A stretch of 64,000 nt of DNA from Helicoverpa zea (GCF_022581195.2 NC_061472.1:6944001-7008000); one strand, 5' to 3'; shown: positions 35,381-46,145, counted from the first letter of the stretch. The notes: generated by a model not told the origin, from the sequence alone. A program made the numbers and translations.

Positions 35381-36099
35381 TTGTATGTCTCTGCCAGACC
35401 TCGGGACTATAGAGTCCCGGATTTTTGGGAGGCGAACGTGGGGCCGAAGCCAACACGCTGAAGCCCTTTTGAGACAACTTTAATGAAATGGCGACACAAA
35501 ACCGACGATTATCCCCGTATACACTACAGAAATGTACCCAAGGACAATCCCCGGTTCTGTGCTAAACTATTGCTAACTATGGATGAAAACTACTTGGGCT
35601 ATTGTGATGGGATGCTAGTGGACTAGGAATGGGGAAACTACGGGAACTATGGCACCTGCCGATAACAATGTAATAAATACACGTAAAAATGGCAGGTGGA
35701 GACTCGCCAACTCACTTACTGGGCCCCCGGGAATCAGTCGCTAAATCGCAACAAGGGGGCAACAGGTACATGAGCGGCTGAAGGGTGAGGATACCTCGGC
35801 GGACTTTAAACGCAGATCACGCGCTCCCTGTGGGTCCAGCATCACCGGCCCACTCGCCACTTACCACGAGGCACCTACCCTCCGAGTGGGCTGTTAACCC
35901 TGCTCTAGCGACTCCACTCTGACCGGCCGATGAAGGCAAGCCAAGAGGCGGGAGACCTATCCCCCGTCATGCTTCACTCCGGCAGGCCGGAGATGGGGGA
36001 CAGTATACTCTCCCTGGAGCACTCGGATATATAGCCCCGCGGGGTCGCTACTCCCCGTCATCCGCCTCAGATGCCCTGCGGGGATATTATTATTATTAT
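35381..36099 (+). mobile_element. GC-rich 3' end of another non-LTR retrotransposon (element C)
   Basis: A GC-rich block unlike its surroundings begins right after the (ATT)n tail of element A and ends in its own (ATT)n tail (about 36080-36099). It has no long frame; phrases such as 'gccggagatgggggacag' and 'cgctactccccgtcatccgc' suggest a structured 3' UTR. The tail and GC composition suggest the 3' end of an R1/R4-like or related retrotransposon, but the clade is a guess. The end-to-end placement points to insertion into the ATT tail of a pre-existing element. Confidence 0.55.
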
Positions 36100-36228
36100 T
36101 ATAACTAAATAGAGAAACGTGTACATAATACTAAGTGTGTGGTAAAAATTCTAATACAAAACAGGAGAAATAAGCTTAGAAACACGACTATTTTGTATGA
36201 TATTCCACAAATATTTGATCATACGCTG
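36100..36228. other. AT-rich flank ending in the Transib target CGCTG
   Basis: Short AT-rich spacer. Its last five bases (36224-36228) are the left copy of the Transib target duplication. Confidence 0.7.
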
Positions 36229-36264
36229 CACTAACGTAGATTAAACCGATTTAGCTGGCCAAAA
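36229..36264 (+). repeat. Transib left terminal inverted repeat
   Basis: It starts CACTAACGTAGATT and ends CGATTTAGCTGGCCAAAA, with AAAC at the four central positions. A T-rich run follows. This is the expected transposase binding and cleavage end. Confidence 0.9.
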
Positions 36265-36500
36265 GTCTTTTTTTTTTTTTTAAAGTTTATCATCAAATTG
36301 TGGGTAAAATGGAAAGAGGAGTATCCCAGCAACAAGAATTTACCACATCTACCCACCAAACATGCGATATGCGCTTGCACCAGAAGTTAGAACTTGACCT
36401 TAGTGCAAATTTTACTTTATACGTTTTTAGAGATCTCAGTAGACGGTATTAAAGAAAAATTATTTTTGTGCTCTCTAATTGATATTAAGCAACTATTGTG

Positions 36501-38840
36501 ATGGAATCGAGTTGTGCAGGTAACAGTTATTATATTTTAATGTATTTTAAGTGTGATCACTTAATTTTTTATAGTATTATTTCAATTTTAAAAGAGGGTG
36601 TGAAAGCAAAATATTTTTTTAGTAATTTTCTTGTTTAAACACAATTTTGTTATATTATCGCGTTCGACCGCGTAATATTTTTTTTAGTTTTAGATATTAG
36701 ACATATTCAACTAGCTTACGACATATTTTTTGGCTGCGGATAGCTGCGGATGTCCGACTTACAGGCTTTTTAAGATTTGAAGTTCATACAAAAATAAAAT
36801 ACTCTTTTCTTTAAAATGTAACAAAGTGCATTTTCTTTTGCTTAAGGTACCTCTGGTGTAAAAATAGTGACCCGGCATTATCTTTTCAATAAAATGCAAC
36901 AGCAAGATCTATCTAATCTTGAGGAAAAACTAAATTATCTAGAAAACTACCTTTTGACCCATTATGGTGACACGCCTGATAGTATTAGCAGTTTAAAACG
37001 TAGATTTGGATATTTTAAAGCAGGTATGAAAGAGAGATGGTCTAAAGCTCATAGGAAAGAAGCTGAATTCCTCAAAAATAATGAGAGTTGGTTAAGCGGA
37101 ATATTTGAACTTCCGAAAAATGTTGGAAATCGACCGGGCCGGCCATCTAAATCATTTGAGGAATGTAGTGAGAGGTCTAAACGAAGGAAAACTGAAGAAA
37201 TGCGCTCTAGTTTCAGTGAGGATGCTATAGTTCATGCAGCACACACAACACTACAGACTCAAGGAAAAAGAAACGCTTCAAAAATACTTCGAGATATTAC
37301 GAATTCTTCAACTGCCAGAAAATACAATAAAGCAGAACATGCAGTTTGTTGTCTTACACCACTACAAGCCTTGTCAATGTTTGTCGAAGCGGATTTAACT
37401 AGGCGACAATATGAAATTATTAGAAACACAAATAAATCACTTTATCCATGCTATGATGTGTTACTCAAGGCAAAAAAAGAATGTTACCCGCCCAAGGATT
37501 GTATAAGGATCACAAGCACCTGTGCGGAAAGCAGTCTACAGAGTCTTATTGATAACACAATTACTCGTTTATCTATAGCGCTTGAAGAAATCCTCTGTTC
37601 ACTTAATGATAATGAACGGAATTCCTTAAAAGTTATTTGTAAGTGGGGCTGTGATGGATAACAACAGGCTAAATATAAGCAAAGATTCGAAGATGCTACA
37701 GACACAGACTCCAATATGTTTATGAGCTCTTTTGTTCCTCTTAGAATAACTTGTGGAAAAGAAGGGAAAAAAAATATATGGCAAAACCCTACACCATCTT
37801 CGCCTAGATATTGTAGACCAATAAGGTTTCGGTTTGTTAAAGAATCGGTGGATGTGACGAAACAGGAAATAAGTTATGTCGAAGATGCTATTAAAAAGTT
37901 GACGCCTACAGAAGTTATATTACATGAGAAAAAATTTATCTTCGAACAATTATTTAAGATGACAATGGTGGATGGCAAGGTGTGTAATGCTGCAACCGAT
38001 ACCAAATCGACGAGTAAGTGTTATATTTGTGGAGCCACATCTAAAGATTTTAATAATCTGGCACAAAAGTTACAGACAAGTTCCAAAGCTTTAGACTTTG
38101 GACTATCTGTACTGCACGCTAGGATTCGATTTTTCGAAAGCGTTTTACATCTGGCGTACAAATTACCCGTAAAAAAATGTAGGGAAAAGAGATCCAAAGA
38201 AGAAAAAGAGTTAGAAACACAAACAAAAAGAAATATTCAAGAAAGATTTCGCATTGAAACTGGGTTGTTGGTAGACATGCCAAAAGCTAATTTCGGCAAT
38301 ACAAATGATGGCAATACAAGTAGGAGATTTTTTGAAAACCCGCAATTGGCTGCCGACATAACAAAAGTTGATTTTAATTTCATCTATAGATTAAAAGTTA
38401 TTCTGGAAACTATTTCAAGTGGTCATAAAATAGACACCCAAAAATTCGATGACTATGCTATGGCAACGGCCAGATTGTATTGTGATCTTTACGGTTGGCA
38501 TCCCATGACTCCGACCATGCATAAAATATTAATACATGGCGGAGAAATTATTGAAAATGCATTATTGCCAATAGGACAGTTGTCAGAGGAGGCAGCCGAA
38601 GCACGAAACAAACATTTTCGGTTATATCGGGAAAATTATGCTAGAAAATTTTCAAGGGAGAATTGCAATTTTGATGTTTACAATAGATTATTGTTGAGTT
38701 CGGATCCACTATTAAGCAGCATGAGACAAATAAAAAAAAACATAAAAGCAAGATCATTTTGTCCAGAAGCAATAAATATGTTACTACCAGCTGAACCAAA
38801 CACACAATCTGATATATCTGATTCAGAAAGTGAGGAGTAA
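36501..38840 (+). pseudogene. Transib transposase (RAG1-like), one in-frame stop
   Basis: The DDE transposase cuts at the CAC termini and inserts into 5-bp GC-rich targets. The frame is open from 36867 to a TAA at 37659-37661 and continues in the same frame to 38840, about 657 codons counted from 36867. Counting that way: GRPSKSFEE at about 91-99, followed by basic RSKRRK (like the RAG1 nonamer-binding GGRP motif); first Asp in WGCDG (263); second Asp in MTMVDGK (369); zinc ligands CYIC (CxxC) and HKILIH (HxxxxH); Glu in EEAAEARNKHF (578). The 209-residue D-to-E spacing fits Transib. The stop falls two codons after the first Asp. The first in-frame ATG in the long exon is 36894. A better start may be ATG 36501, joined by a GT-AG intron (36520-36867) that keeps the frame. 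An acidic tail (SDISDSESEE) ends the protein. Confidence 0.88.
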
Positions 38841-38869
38841 AATTTTTTTAATAATGTAATGTAGCATAA

Positions 38870-38885
38870 TTTTGAAATAAATACA
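38870..38885 (+). terminator. Polyadenylation signal of the Transib transposase
   Basis: AATAAA within 'gaaataaatacatt', about 35 bases after the transposase stop, fits a 3' end signal inside the element. Confidence 0.55.
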
Positions 38886-39066
38886 TTAAAAAATGTTATA
38901 ACTGCTTTTATAATAAAAATATATAATATTCTTAATATTTTTTGAATTATTTGCTGTTTTTTTCATTAAATCATGTTTATTATACAAAATACAATGCTTA
39001 CTATATACAAAAACAACATTAAATGATAAAATAAAGCTACAAAAAACGAAATACAATGTAAAATAT

Positions 39067-39102
39067 TTTTGGCCAGCTAAATCGCTCAAATCTACGTTAG
39101 TG
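39067..39102 (-). repeat. Transib right terminal inverted repeat
   Basis: The reverse complement matches the left end except for three of the four central bases (TGAG here). The right target copy CGCTG follows at 39103-39107. Confidence 0.9.
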
Positions 39103-39107
39103 CGCTG

Positions 39108-39383
39108 GCTGGAGCTATAATTCTCTGCATCTCGATACTTATCAAATATGTAGACGTCACATTGATATATTTGCAAATAAAAATGAGTTATGGCTATACT
39201 TTTATAATTCACACCAAGGTAGCACAATTTACTATTATTTAGGATACGTAAGGGCTGTAAGGAGGAAAATGTGGGGAAACCAACTTCGTCCTGCGCCAAT
39301 TCCCAACCTACTGAAAAACAGTCGAGGCTCTGGCGACCGACACGGGTGGAGGTATAACTACCACAGAGTACCAAGTGGTAGAT
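39108..39383. other. Transib right flank, no gene recognised
   Basis: Unique-looking sequence between the Transib element and a minisatellite. The 175-codon minus frame at 38886-39413 crosses the Transib end and is not a gene. Confidence 0.5.
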
Positions 39384-39730
39384 CAAATGTATGTACTTAT
39401 TTACTTCCCTCATGTACTACCTTATGTACTTCCTTATATATTCCCCTTATGTTCTTTCTTATGTAGTCTCCTTATGTATTTTCCTTTATACTTCCTTATG
39501 TACTCTCGTTATGTACTCCCATTATGTACTTCCTTATGTACTCAATTTATGTACTCCACTTATGAACTTCCTTATGTACTCCCCTTATGCACTTTCTTAT
39601 ATTTTTCCTTACGTACTCCCCTTATGTATTTCCTTAAATACTTCCTTATCTATTCCTTATATACTTCCTTATGTACTTCCCTTACCTCCTTTTGTAGACC
39701 CTTATGTATTTCCTTATGTACTCCTATAAT
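39384..39730. repeat. Minisatellite of TTATGTACTCC-type units
   Basis: About 30 degenerate 10-12 base units such as TTATGTACTTCC, TTATGTACTCCC and TTATGTATTTCC repeat head to tail. The unit length wobbles, so all three plus frames stay open and read as Leu/Tyr/Ser/Pro repeats. These frames are by-products, not proteins. No spacers of constant size exist, so this is not a CRISPR array. Confidence 0.85.
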
Positions 39731-40295
39731 GTAATCCAATGTCCAATTTATTTTTTTATGATTTTCATAAAAAAAAAACTGTAGAACCTATCATTTGATT
39801 TGATTCATAACAAAAAATAATTGTAACTAGTTAATCAGGTCACATCGCCCAAAATAACAGTCGTATTCGCGTCGCATGTCACAAAATTATAAAATAAATC
39901 ACGTTACAAGTGTCTAACTGAACACGAAATTACAGCACTCTGTTACCATTATAAGTTACTAATTATAATGAACTCTATTCCCTTAGAATAAAGTTTATTA
40001 TTAAGTGAAGGATTTCGGACTGGATTAAAGGCTTAGCGGAGCTCGTATTTGGCTGTCTCGGGAAAGAAAGGGTTAAAATTTGGGCCATGATGGTTAGCTT
40101 TTTTCTCATTTCTGTTTGGGTAACATTTTAATCCTAATGACACTTTTACTGTCTTATCACGATGAAGCCTCTTGCTTGTTTTTTTACTCTCTGATAAATT
40201 AATTTGTGTTTTTTCTTCTGTTGGGCGCTAATGATGCTGTCTAGTTACTTTTGAGAAGATTATTAGAATGTGTTAAACATTGTAAATGAGAACAA
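39731..40295. other. No gene recognised
   Basis: AT-rich spacer. I see no repeat with defined ends. Confidence 0.4.
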
Positions 40296-40298
40296 TAA

Positions 40299-40553
40299 AG
40301 GCCTATTCAGACCTAAGCGGTATTCGCTACCATCTGCGGCAGAGAAAACCCAGTGGGTACGCGATAAAATTACTGTTCACACCAAAACGGATTTCGCTAT
40401 CCTTGTGGGTAGAATAACGCGCGGTAGTCGAGTTTCGCTCAGAGAGGTAAGAAATTTTGGTGGAGTGAGGGGCGGGATGCATGCCGCTGCTCCCGCGCGA
40501 TATGTACCTCTATCCACAGTGGCAGCAAATATCGGTCAGGTTTGAATAGGCCT
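40299..40553. mobile_element. 255-bp Harbinger-type MITE with TAA duplication
   Basis: The ends AGGCCTATTCAGACCTAAGC and the reverse complement AGGCCTATTCAAACCTGACC form imperfect TIRs. TAA flanks both ends (40296-40298 and 40554-40556), the 3-bp TWA form of PIF/Harbinger elements. The inner GC-rich part carries a chance 91-codon frame. 'gttcacacc' occurs inside, as it does at the ends of the 30.9-kb Harbinger. Confidence 0.7.
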
Positions 40554-40556
40554 TAA

Positions 40557-41021
40557 ACGTGTAAGTACATAAAGTTTAGCAGACGTTTTACACGTGTCTA
40601 AGAAAATGTTATATTTATTACTTTCACTTACGGCTAACATTACAGGATTTAGTTACTACTTCAACATAAAAAGTAACCTTTATATGAAATTATACAAAGC
40701 ATAAGATTTAAATAAAACACGTACCTAACTTTTTTTAAATAATAACACTGCATCATTTAGGTACAGTACTTTTGATACATGTAAATGATTCAAAAACCCT
40801 TTCAAAGATTTACCGACCAGAAAACCTGCCATCGAATTTTATCGATAATTTTAAAGATACAATTCCCCACAAGTCCCACTACTTAAACTGGAAACAAAAT
40901 ACTATATTGATACGCTATCCTCATTGAACATAACCAGCCAATAGTAGGTTCGATTCAATTGTACGTAAGTAGCCTTGGTGCAGCCGCGAGTGCCTGCAAT
41001 ACTATATAAGTGTACGAACAC
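40557..41021. other. No gene recognised
   Basis: AT-rich spacer. A TATATAAG word sits at about 41003 directly before the next MITE, with no exon evident. Confidence 0.4.
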
Positions 41022-41316
41022 ACTGCAAACTTTTAGTCGGCCGATAGTTTGGGCTCATAAATCAGTATGTAAGATGAATAGTAGTATGCACGTTACAAAG
41101 ATTAGGTATTTACTCATTATAGGGGTACGTTTTGAATTTGCTGACCGCACATGCCGCGAGTGCATGAAGTTGGCCGCAGCTGCACTACTGGTTTGTATGT
41201 ACATATTTACACAAAACCGATTTGGATCGAAGCGGCAACAGCACTTGCAGTCGCTGTCAGATATCTGACACCTTTTTTTATTAGAAATCATCAAATGATG
41301 AACTTTTATTATGGAA

Positions 41317-41490
41317 AATCATCAAATGACTCCTCCCTCTGTGGGTTAGCAGCGTGAGGTAGTGTCAGACTCTTACTAACTAAAACCAGTCATGTTCCTT
41401 CTGAAGCCTTTTATGTACCCGGGCCGCGGTAAGTCTTTTGAGAAATCCCGCAGCCTCAGCGGGCCTTGGCCCTGCTGGGCCCCGAGATAT
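41317..41490 (-). repeat. R1-like retrotransposon 3' UTR fragment, copy 1
   Basis: Plus-strand text 'tgtgggttagcagcgtgagg', 'tagtgtcagactcttactaa', 'gccgcggtaagtctttt' and 'gggccttggccctgctgggc' recurs at 41513, 43399 and 50578. At 50578 the same block lies next to a recognisable RT C-terminus on the minus strand, which gives strand and identity. Confidence 0.65.
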
Positions 41491-41512
41491 CTTTTTTTTA
41501 TTAACGGTGTTA

Positions 41513-41715
41513 AAAATCATCAAATGACTCCCCCGTTGTGGGTTAGCAGCGATGAGGGAGTGTCAGACTCATACTGACTAAAAACCGTGTTCCGTCGTAG
41601 GCCTTTAAGTGCCAGGGCCGCGGTAACTCTTTCCAACAATCCCGCAGCCCCGGTAGACCTTGGCCCGATGGGCCCCACTGGGGGGCCCCGAGATATCTGA
41701 CATCGATATCTGGCA
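41513..41715 (-). repeat. R1-like retrotransposon 3' UTR fragment, copy 2
   Basis: Same block as copy 1 in the same orientation, 23 bp away and extended by a 'gggccccactggggggcccc' palindrome. The tandem placement may be duplication or two insertions at the same ATGATTT-like target. Confidence 0.65.
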
Positions 41716-41803
41716 GCCGTTTTAGAAGACAGGATTTTCTTCCAAAAAATAAATTTGCCAAGTATCATCGGGTCAACAGTCAGCCGGCTGTTTAATCTGC
41801 AGT

Positions 41804-43398
41804 CTGCAGGGTACTCTAAACAGTAGCTATCTACCAACTAGTTGGTTAGCTGTTGCATCACCTCCCCGGTGGCTTCGTAGCTTTATAGCCACAAGGGGTG
41901 GTAAACTCGGGGAACTTATTTTTATTTCGTTCTTGTGGTTCCTAGGTGGTGCATTGTCGGTTGAGTTAATGTTATCCTACTAATGTTGTAAGTGTGAATG
42001 TTCGTGAGTTTTCATGTATTGTTTTTCATATACTTTTTGTATTTTTGTCAGTTTCATGTACTTTAACTTATAGGTAATTTTTGTTTGGGTGATAGGAGTT
42101 CTCCTGGGACGCGATTGAAACTGCGGACAAAAGCTGCTTAGAATTTTTATAACTGTTTTCAATCTACTATCGAATTCGGAAAAAGATTAATAAAAGCAAG
42201 ATATAAATAAGTAGTTTTTTTCTTAGCCCATCTCTTCTCTACACATAAATAAGTAGTTATTAACCAAAATTATATTGTTAAGAATATCAAAATAATACCT
42301 AATTTACAAACTCGATGGATTTAAATAATGTAATTAATTGATAAACAAACGCGGCAAGTCAAAGTTAAATAACCCAATGAAGTGAAAATTTACTCTATTA
42401 TTACAATAATTTCGCCAGCTTTACATTCAAACTTTCGAGTACTTATATAACGTAACAGACTGGATACTGGCATATTAATAAGACTCCCACACTATTTCAT
42501 GAACTGTTGATATTTAAATGTTAATAAAACCATATAAAATACTGAATGTGGGCTATTCAGACTAATCAACTCAATTTAGATTTATTTTCGTGGTGGGTGG
42601 ATAATTTTTGATCTGTTTTGTAGAGGATTTGTAATGGAATCTTTTTGCCAATTATAATAAGCCCGCCAAAAAATGGGATTGATAATAATACCGATGGATA
42701 TAATCATGCAAATAAATTGATTAATAAACAGCTTTGTTGACCTTTGCTGTGTAACATTTCAACCAAAAGAAGCAAAGTAGCAATGGGCATTTTTTCGGTC
42801 GAAAACAAAAAACTTACCATAACACTAACTTGAGTATTCAATGTCTGTTTTATAAGAAAATAGAATTAAATGGCATTTATTTTGAAATATTTTTTTTTTT
42901 ATATCTGATCTGCGATCCTTCTGCAAATGGCAATGACATTATTAGACCTCGTAATTTATTTTCTTTATTTGTTCCCTGTAATGAAACCAAGACAAATAAT
43001 TAATTGTAGGTTACGAAAAAGTTGACAAAGTCCCCACAAGAGTGAATTGGACTACTTGCACTATTTTAGTATACCTACCTAACTGTAACCAAACCATAGC
43101 CAGCCGCCAAATCGCTGATTTGCCCAATGACCGACAATTTCAGGCTTGGTTATCGTTATAGTTGGATGTACCACAACCCACCCATAGTACTTACACAAAT
43201 ATTTATCTGATTGTCATTCACATCGTGAATTTCGAGACGTTCCCGGAAGGTGAGCAAAAGTCGGATGTGTGCATGTGTTGCAAATAGGAACGCGGCGCTT
43301 TTTGAATTGCAATTGCCGTATACAGGGCTTATATAGGTATAAGATATGCAGAACTGATTAAGTTAATAACCTAAATCATTAGACTGAGGCATTTTTTT
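41804..43398. other. No gene recognised
   Basis: A short GC-richer part at 41850-41930 is followed by AT-rich DNA. I see no exon or defined repeat. Confidence 0.4.
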
Positions 43399-43625
43399 AA
43401 CGACGTCAAAAACATTAAATGACCCCTCCCGCTGTGGGTTAGCAGCGATGAGGCAGTGTCAGACTCTTACTGACTAAAAACCGTCGTGTTCCGTCGTAGG
43501 CCTTTATGCTCCAGGACCGCGGTAACTTCGAACAATCCCGCAGCCCATCAGACCTAGGCCCTGCTGGGCCCCGCTGGGGTTGCTGACATTACTTTGTCAC
43601 ACGGGTCTGTTGTCTATAGACTGAG
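43399..43625 (-). repeat. R1-like retrotransposon 3' end, copy 3
   Basis: It carries the family block ('gttagcagcgatgaggcagt', 'ttccgtcgtaggcctttatg') and continues into 'cacacgggtctgttgtctat', the part just downstream of the RT stop in the 50.6-kb copy. It is longer than copies 1 and 2 but has no coding remnant. Confidence 0.65.
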
Positions 43626-44194
43626 GCATCGCTTAAACATTTTCTCAAACCATGAAAAATATGTGAAATGTCAAAGGCAAATAGTACCTACATATGTTTC
43701 TCAATAGATTTCAAATAAGCAATGTAACATTTTATACCTTTAGTAGAGTCACATGGAAAATTCCTGTAAATGTCAGTCAATCGTGCCGCAAAGAGATTCA
43801 TAGGTATTATAGTAAAAGCAGCTTCAACAAAATAACTTTAGGTACCATATATAACATCACATGAGAACTTACAAAATAACGCACAATTTATATTCTCGCG
43901 CTTATTCTAAATCCTAACAAGAACTAAGGAACTCCCCAGCGAACAACTCAGATTCAGGTGTAGACGCAAAACTATTTTACATAATATACATACACAATTT
44001 TAACTAAAATGCTTTTACGCGAAAATGTTCGTGTTTCTAGCACAAAGAACTAGGTACATCTGTCTAAATCTTAGATCTGTATTGAAAGGCGTGGCGGTTG
44101 AATCGTTCTTCTTTTGTCGCCTGTGTATGTCGCTAAATGCTTTTTGATGTACCTACAACGTAACTGTACACTTTTGTAAACAACTTAAGCTTAA
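43626..44194. other. No gene recognised
   Basis: AT-rich spacer. Confidence 0.4.
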
Positions 44195-44535
44195 GCCAGC
44201 GGTTTTACCCGCGTCCTGTGGGAAATACTTTGAGTATTGGAATAAAAAGTATACCTACCTAAATAGGCAATCTAACACTGGAAAAAATCTTCAAATCGGA
44301 CCAGCGGATGCTGAGTTCAAACAAACGAACTCATCAATATTTTCAATACTTAAAAAGTTTAGAGTCATGTAATATAAAATTCATACTTAAATTAGAAATG
44401 CGAAAGTAACTCTGTCTGTTCGTTTGTCGCGCTTTCACACCAAAACGTGCAGCTACGGTATAATTAGGGAAATATGCCTGAGTATGCTTACCCACACGTG
44501 ATTCCAGACACGAAGTCGCGGACACAGCTAGTATC
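44195..44535. repeat. Two adjacent dispersed lepidopteran repeat fragments
   Basis: 44195-44340 reads 'gccagcggttttacccgcgt', 'cctgtgggaaatacttt' and 'aatcggaccagcgga'. 44390-44535 reads 'actctgtctgttcgtttgtc', 'gcgctttcacacc' and 'acacgaagtcgcggacacag'. These are two parts of the common moth repeat, with order and spacing altered. Confidence 0.5.
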
Positions 44536-45929
44536 TAAGCTATAAAATAAAGTATATTGTCCCCAATATAAAGCTTATTATACATATTTGTGGGTATATT
44601 TATTTATAACTTATAATAAACTGTAAAACCCCATTTTATGCAAGTGCATCACTTTCGAGGGGACGAAATAGCGAAACGTCGCGTCGCAATACAAAATACA
44701 TACACGAACATTCACGGAACGCGCGTTTCTTGTGTTTATTAAGTCTGTACAGTGGCTTTGTCGCGACAGTATGCATGCAATAAAAAGTTTAGTCCTTGTC
44801 ATGTACCGTCGAAACGCTTTCATGACGGTAACATTGGCTCACTAGATTTATATCTGCTATTTTGTGTTCTACGTCTCTAAAACGCCCTCCGTGCGTACGT
44901 AACTCGGTTTTGTAGCTTTGCATTTTTGCATAAGTATTCGTATTGATATTTGTGTACAATATTTTAGTTCAGAATTAGAATACTCTACCATCCTTGAGAG
45001 ACTGAGATTCACGGTTATAAATTCTTTCTAAGGGTTCAGATGATTATTTTACTTTCAAGGATTACAAATACAACTAATTCTGTATGATTAACTGGATACT
45101 GGCGTATTTATAGTTAATTAACTATGGATGTTTTCCTCACAGGTGTGTTAACTTGATAAATCATCAACTACCTACGTATGAAGTACCTATTAATTACTCT
45201 GGCACCGAAACAAAAACACGCTACTTGAAAAATCGTATCTCCAAAACAAAAACGTGACCTACAATTTCAATTCGTTCCAACAATATAATTTGTAATTAAT
45301 TTTTACAATATGTCACGCGACAAAAGGGGAGGGAACAAAGGAGCCAGATAGCCGAGGCTGGCTTACCGCGATTAATTCAAACCGGGTATGAAATCTGAAA
45401 TATCTCATACAAATTAATTCATAAAAACTCGTTATTATGACCCTTTGTTTAGTATTTATTGGATTGTTTATTTGTTCGATTCTGAGATAACTTTGATGAT
45501 GTGATTTATCTATATCCTAAAACAATATACGTTTATATTAACTGAAGGTCCGTGTAATAAAAGGGACGCTTTTGAACATATTTGACACTTACAAACAGAA
45601 AGATCGTTGAAATAAGCTTTTTATGAAATAAGGAAATTTTATAAAGTAGATCGCTTTAATTAAGTTCCTAAGTAGATTTAATAAATCTCAAATAACGCAG
45701 CAGTATTGTTTACAATCAAAATCAATGGGCTATTCATCAAAGTTATCAACTCAAGTTAGGTAAGTCATTAATTCGCCACAACTCGTTGGTCAAACTTCAG
45801 TCTGAATTAACAAAACTTCGACTTTAACTTGTAACTTAACTTAAGCAAGTCAATAAAAAAAAACTGTTAAATATTTGGATACATTTATTGACATGGTTAT
45901 GAATCATCTACTTGCATTTAGTGAGCGTG
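44536..45929. other. No gene recognised
   Basis: AT-rich with one GC-richer island near 44640-44780. The 44611-44823 minus frame crosses it but has no motif. Confidence 0.4.
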
Positions 45930-46013
45930 GCGATTAACGCTCAATCCTTCTCCATGTGAGAGGAGGCCCAGTAGTGGGACGATGAAAAGTTTGATGATGA
46001 TGGTTATGAAAGT
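45930..46013 (+). repeat. Retroposon 3' tail
   Basis: 'caatccttctccatgtgaga', 'ggaggcccagtagtgggacg' and 'atgaaaagtttgatgatgat' are the degenerate form of the tail that ends many moth SINE/RTE copies ('cagcagtgggacg...ggctgatgatg'). Confidence 0.65.
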
Positions 46014-46068
46014 AATCAATATACCCACGGTGCGGTGCCACTAGCTTCACCCGCGTCCCGTGGGAATT

Positions 46069-46145
46069 CATCATCATCATCATCATCATCTCAGCCATAG
46101 GATGGCCACTACTGAACATAGACCTCCCCCTTAGATCTCCACAGA
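46069..46145 (-). repeat. Retroposon 3' tail, opposite strand
   Basis: The minus strand reads 'gggggaggtctatgttcagt', 'agtggccatcctatggctga', then a GAT/ATG repeat. It faces the 45930-46013 copy tail to tail, with a short 'cacccgcgtcccgtggg' repeat scrap between. Confidence 0.65.

Larger units (their letters stand above)
36229..39102 (+). mobile_element. Transib DNA transposon, complete ends, 2,874 bp
   Basis: The two 36-bp termini (36229-36264 and 39067-39102) are inverted repeats matching at 33 positions. They begin CACTAACGTAGATT, then 4 variable bases, then CGATTTAGCTGGCCAAAA. The 5-bp sequence CGCTG lies immediately outside both ends (36224-36228 and 39103-39107); a 5-bp GC-rich duplication is the Transib hallmark. 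Inside is a RAG1-like transposase reading left to right with an AATAAA signal just after it (about 38875). CAC at the tips is shared with Transib termini and with the RAG1/2 heptamer CACAGTG. One nonsense codon breaks the coding frame, so the copy is probably not autonomous now. Confidence 0.93.
41022..41803. mobile_element. MITE, family M3 copy 2, invaded by R1-like 3' ends
   Basis: The left end ACTGCAAACTTTTAGTCGGC and the right end (reverse complement ACTGCAGATTAAACAGCCGG, at 41803 going left) form imperfect TIRs of about 30 bp. The left arm matches 29569-29680. The expected length of about 200 bp is inflated by two minus-strand retrotransposon 3' ends at 41317-41490 and 41513-41715. Confidence 0.55.

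Noticed and set aside
37716..38840. Second half of the Transib frame as a separate gene
   Set aside because: It is in the same frame as 36867-37658, 18 codons after a single stop, and holds the rest of one catalytic core.
38886..39413. 175-codon minus-strand open frame
   Set aside because: It crosses the right end and target duplication of the Transib element, has AT-driven composition and no domain.
39384..39730. CRISPR-like repeat array
   Set aside because: Units are head to tail with no unique spacers, and the DNA is from an animal.
39375..39734. Two overlapping 112-119 codon plus frames rich in Leu, Tyr and Ser
   Set aside because: They are translations of the minisatellite; all frames stay open because of the repeat unit.
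40270..40545. 91-codon plus frame
   Set aside because: It lies almost wholly inside the TAA-flanked MITE and has no domain.
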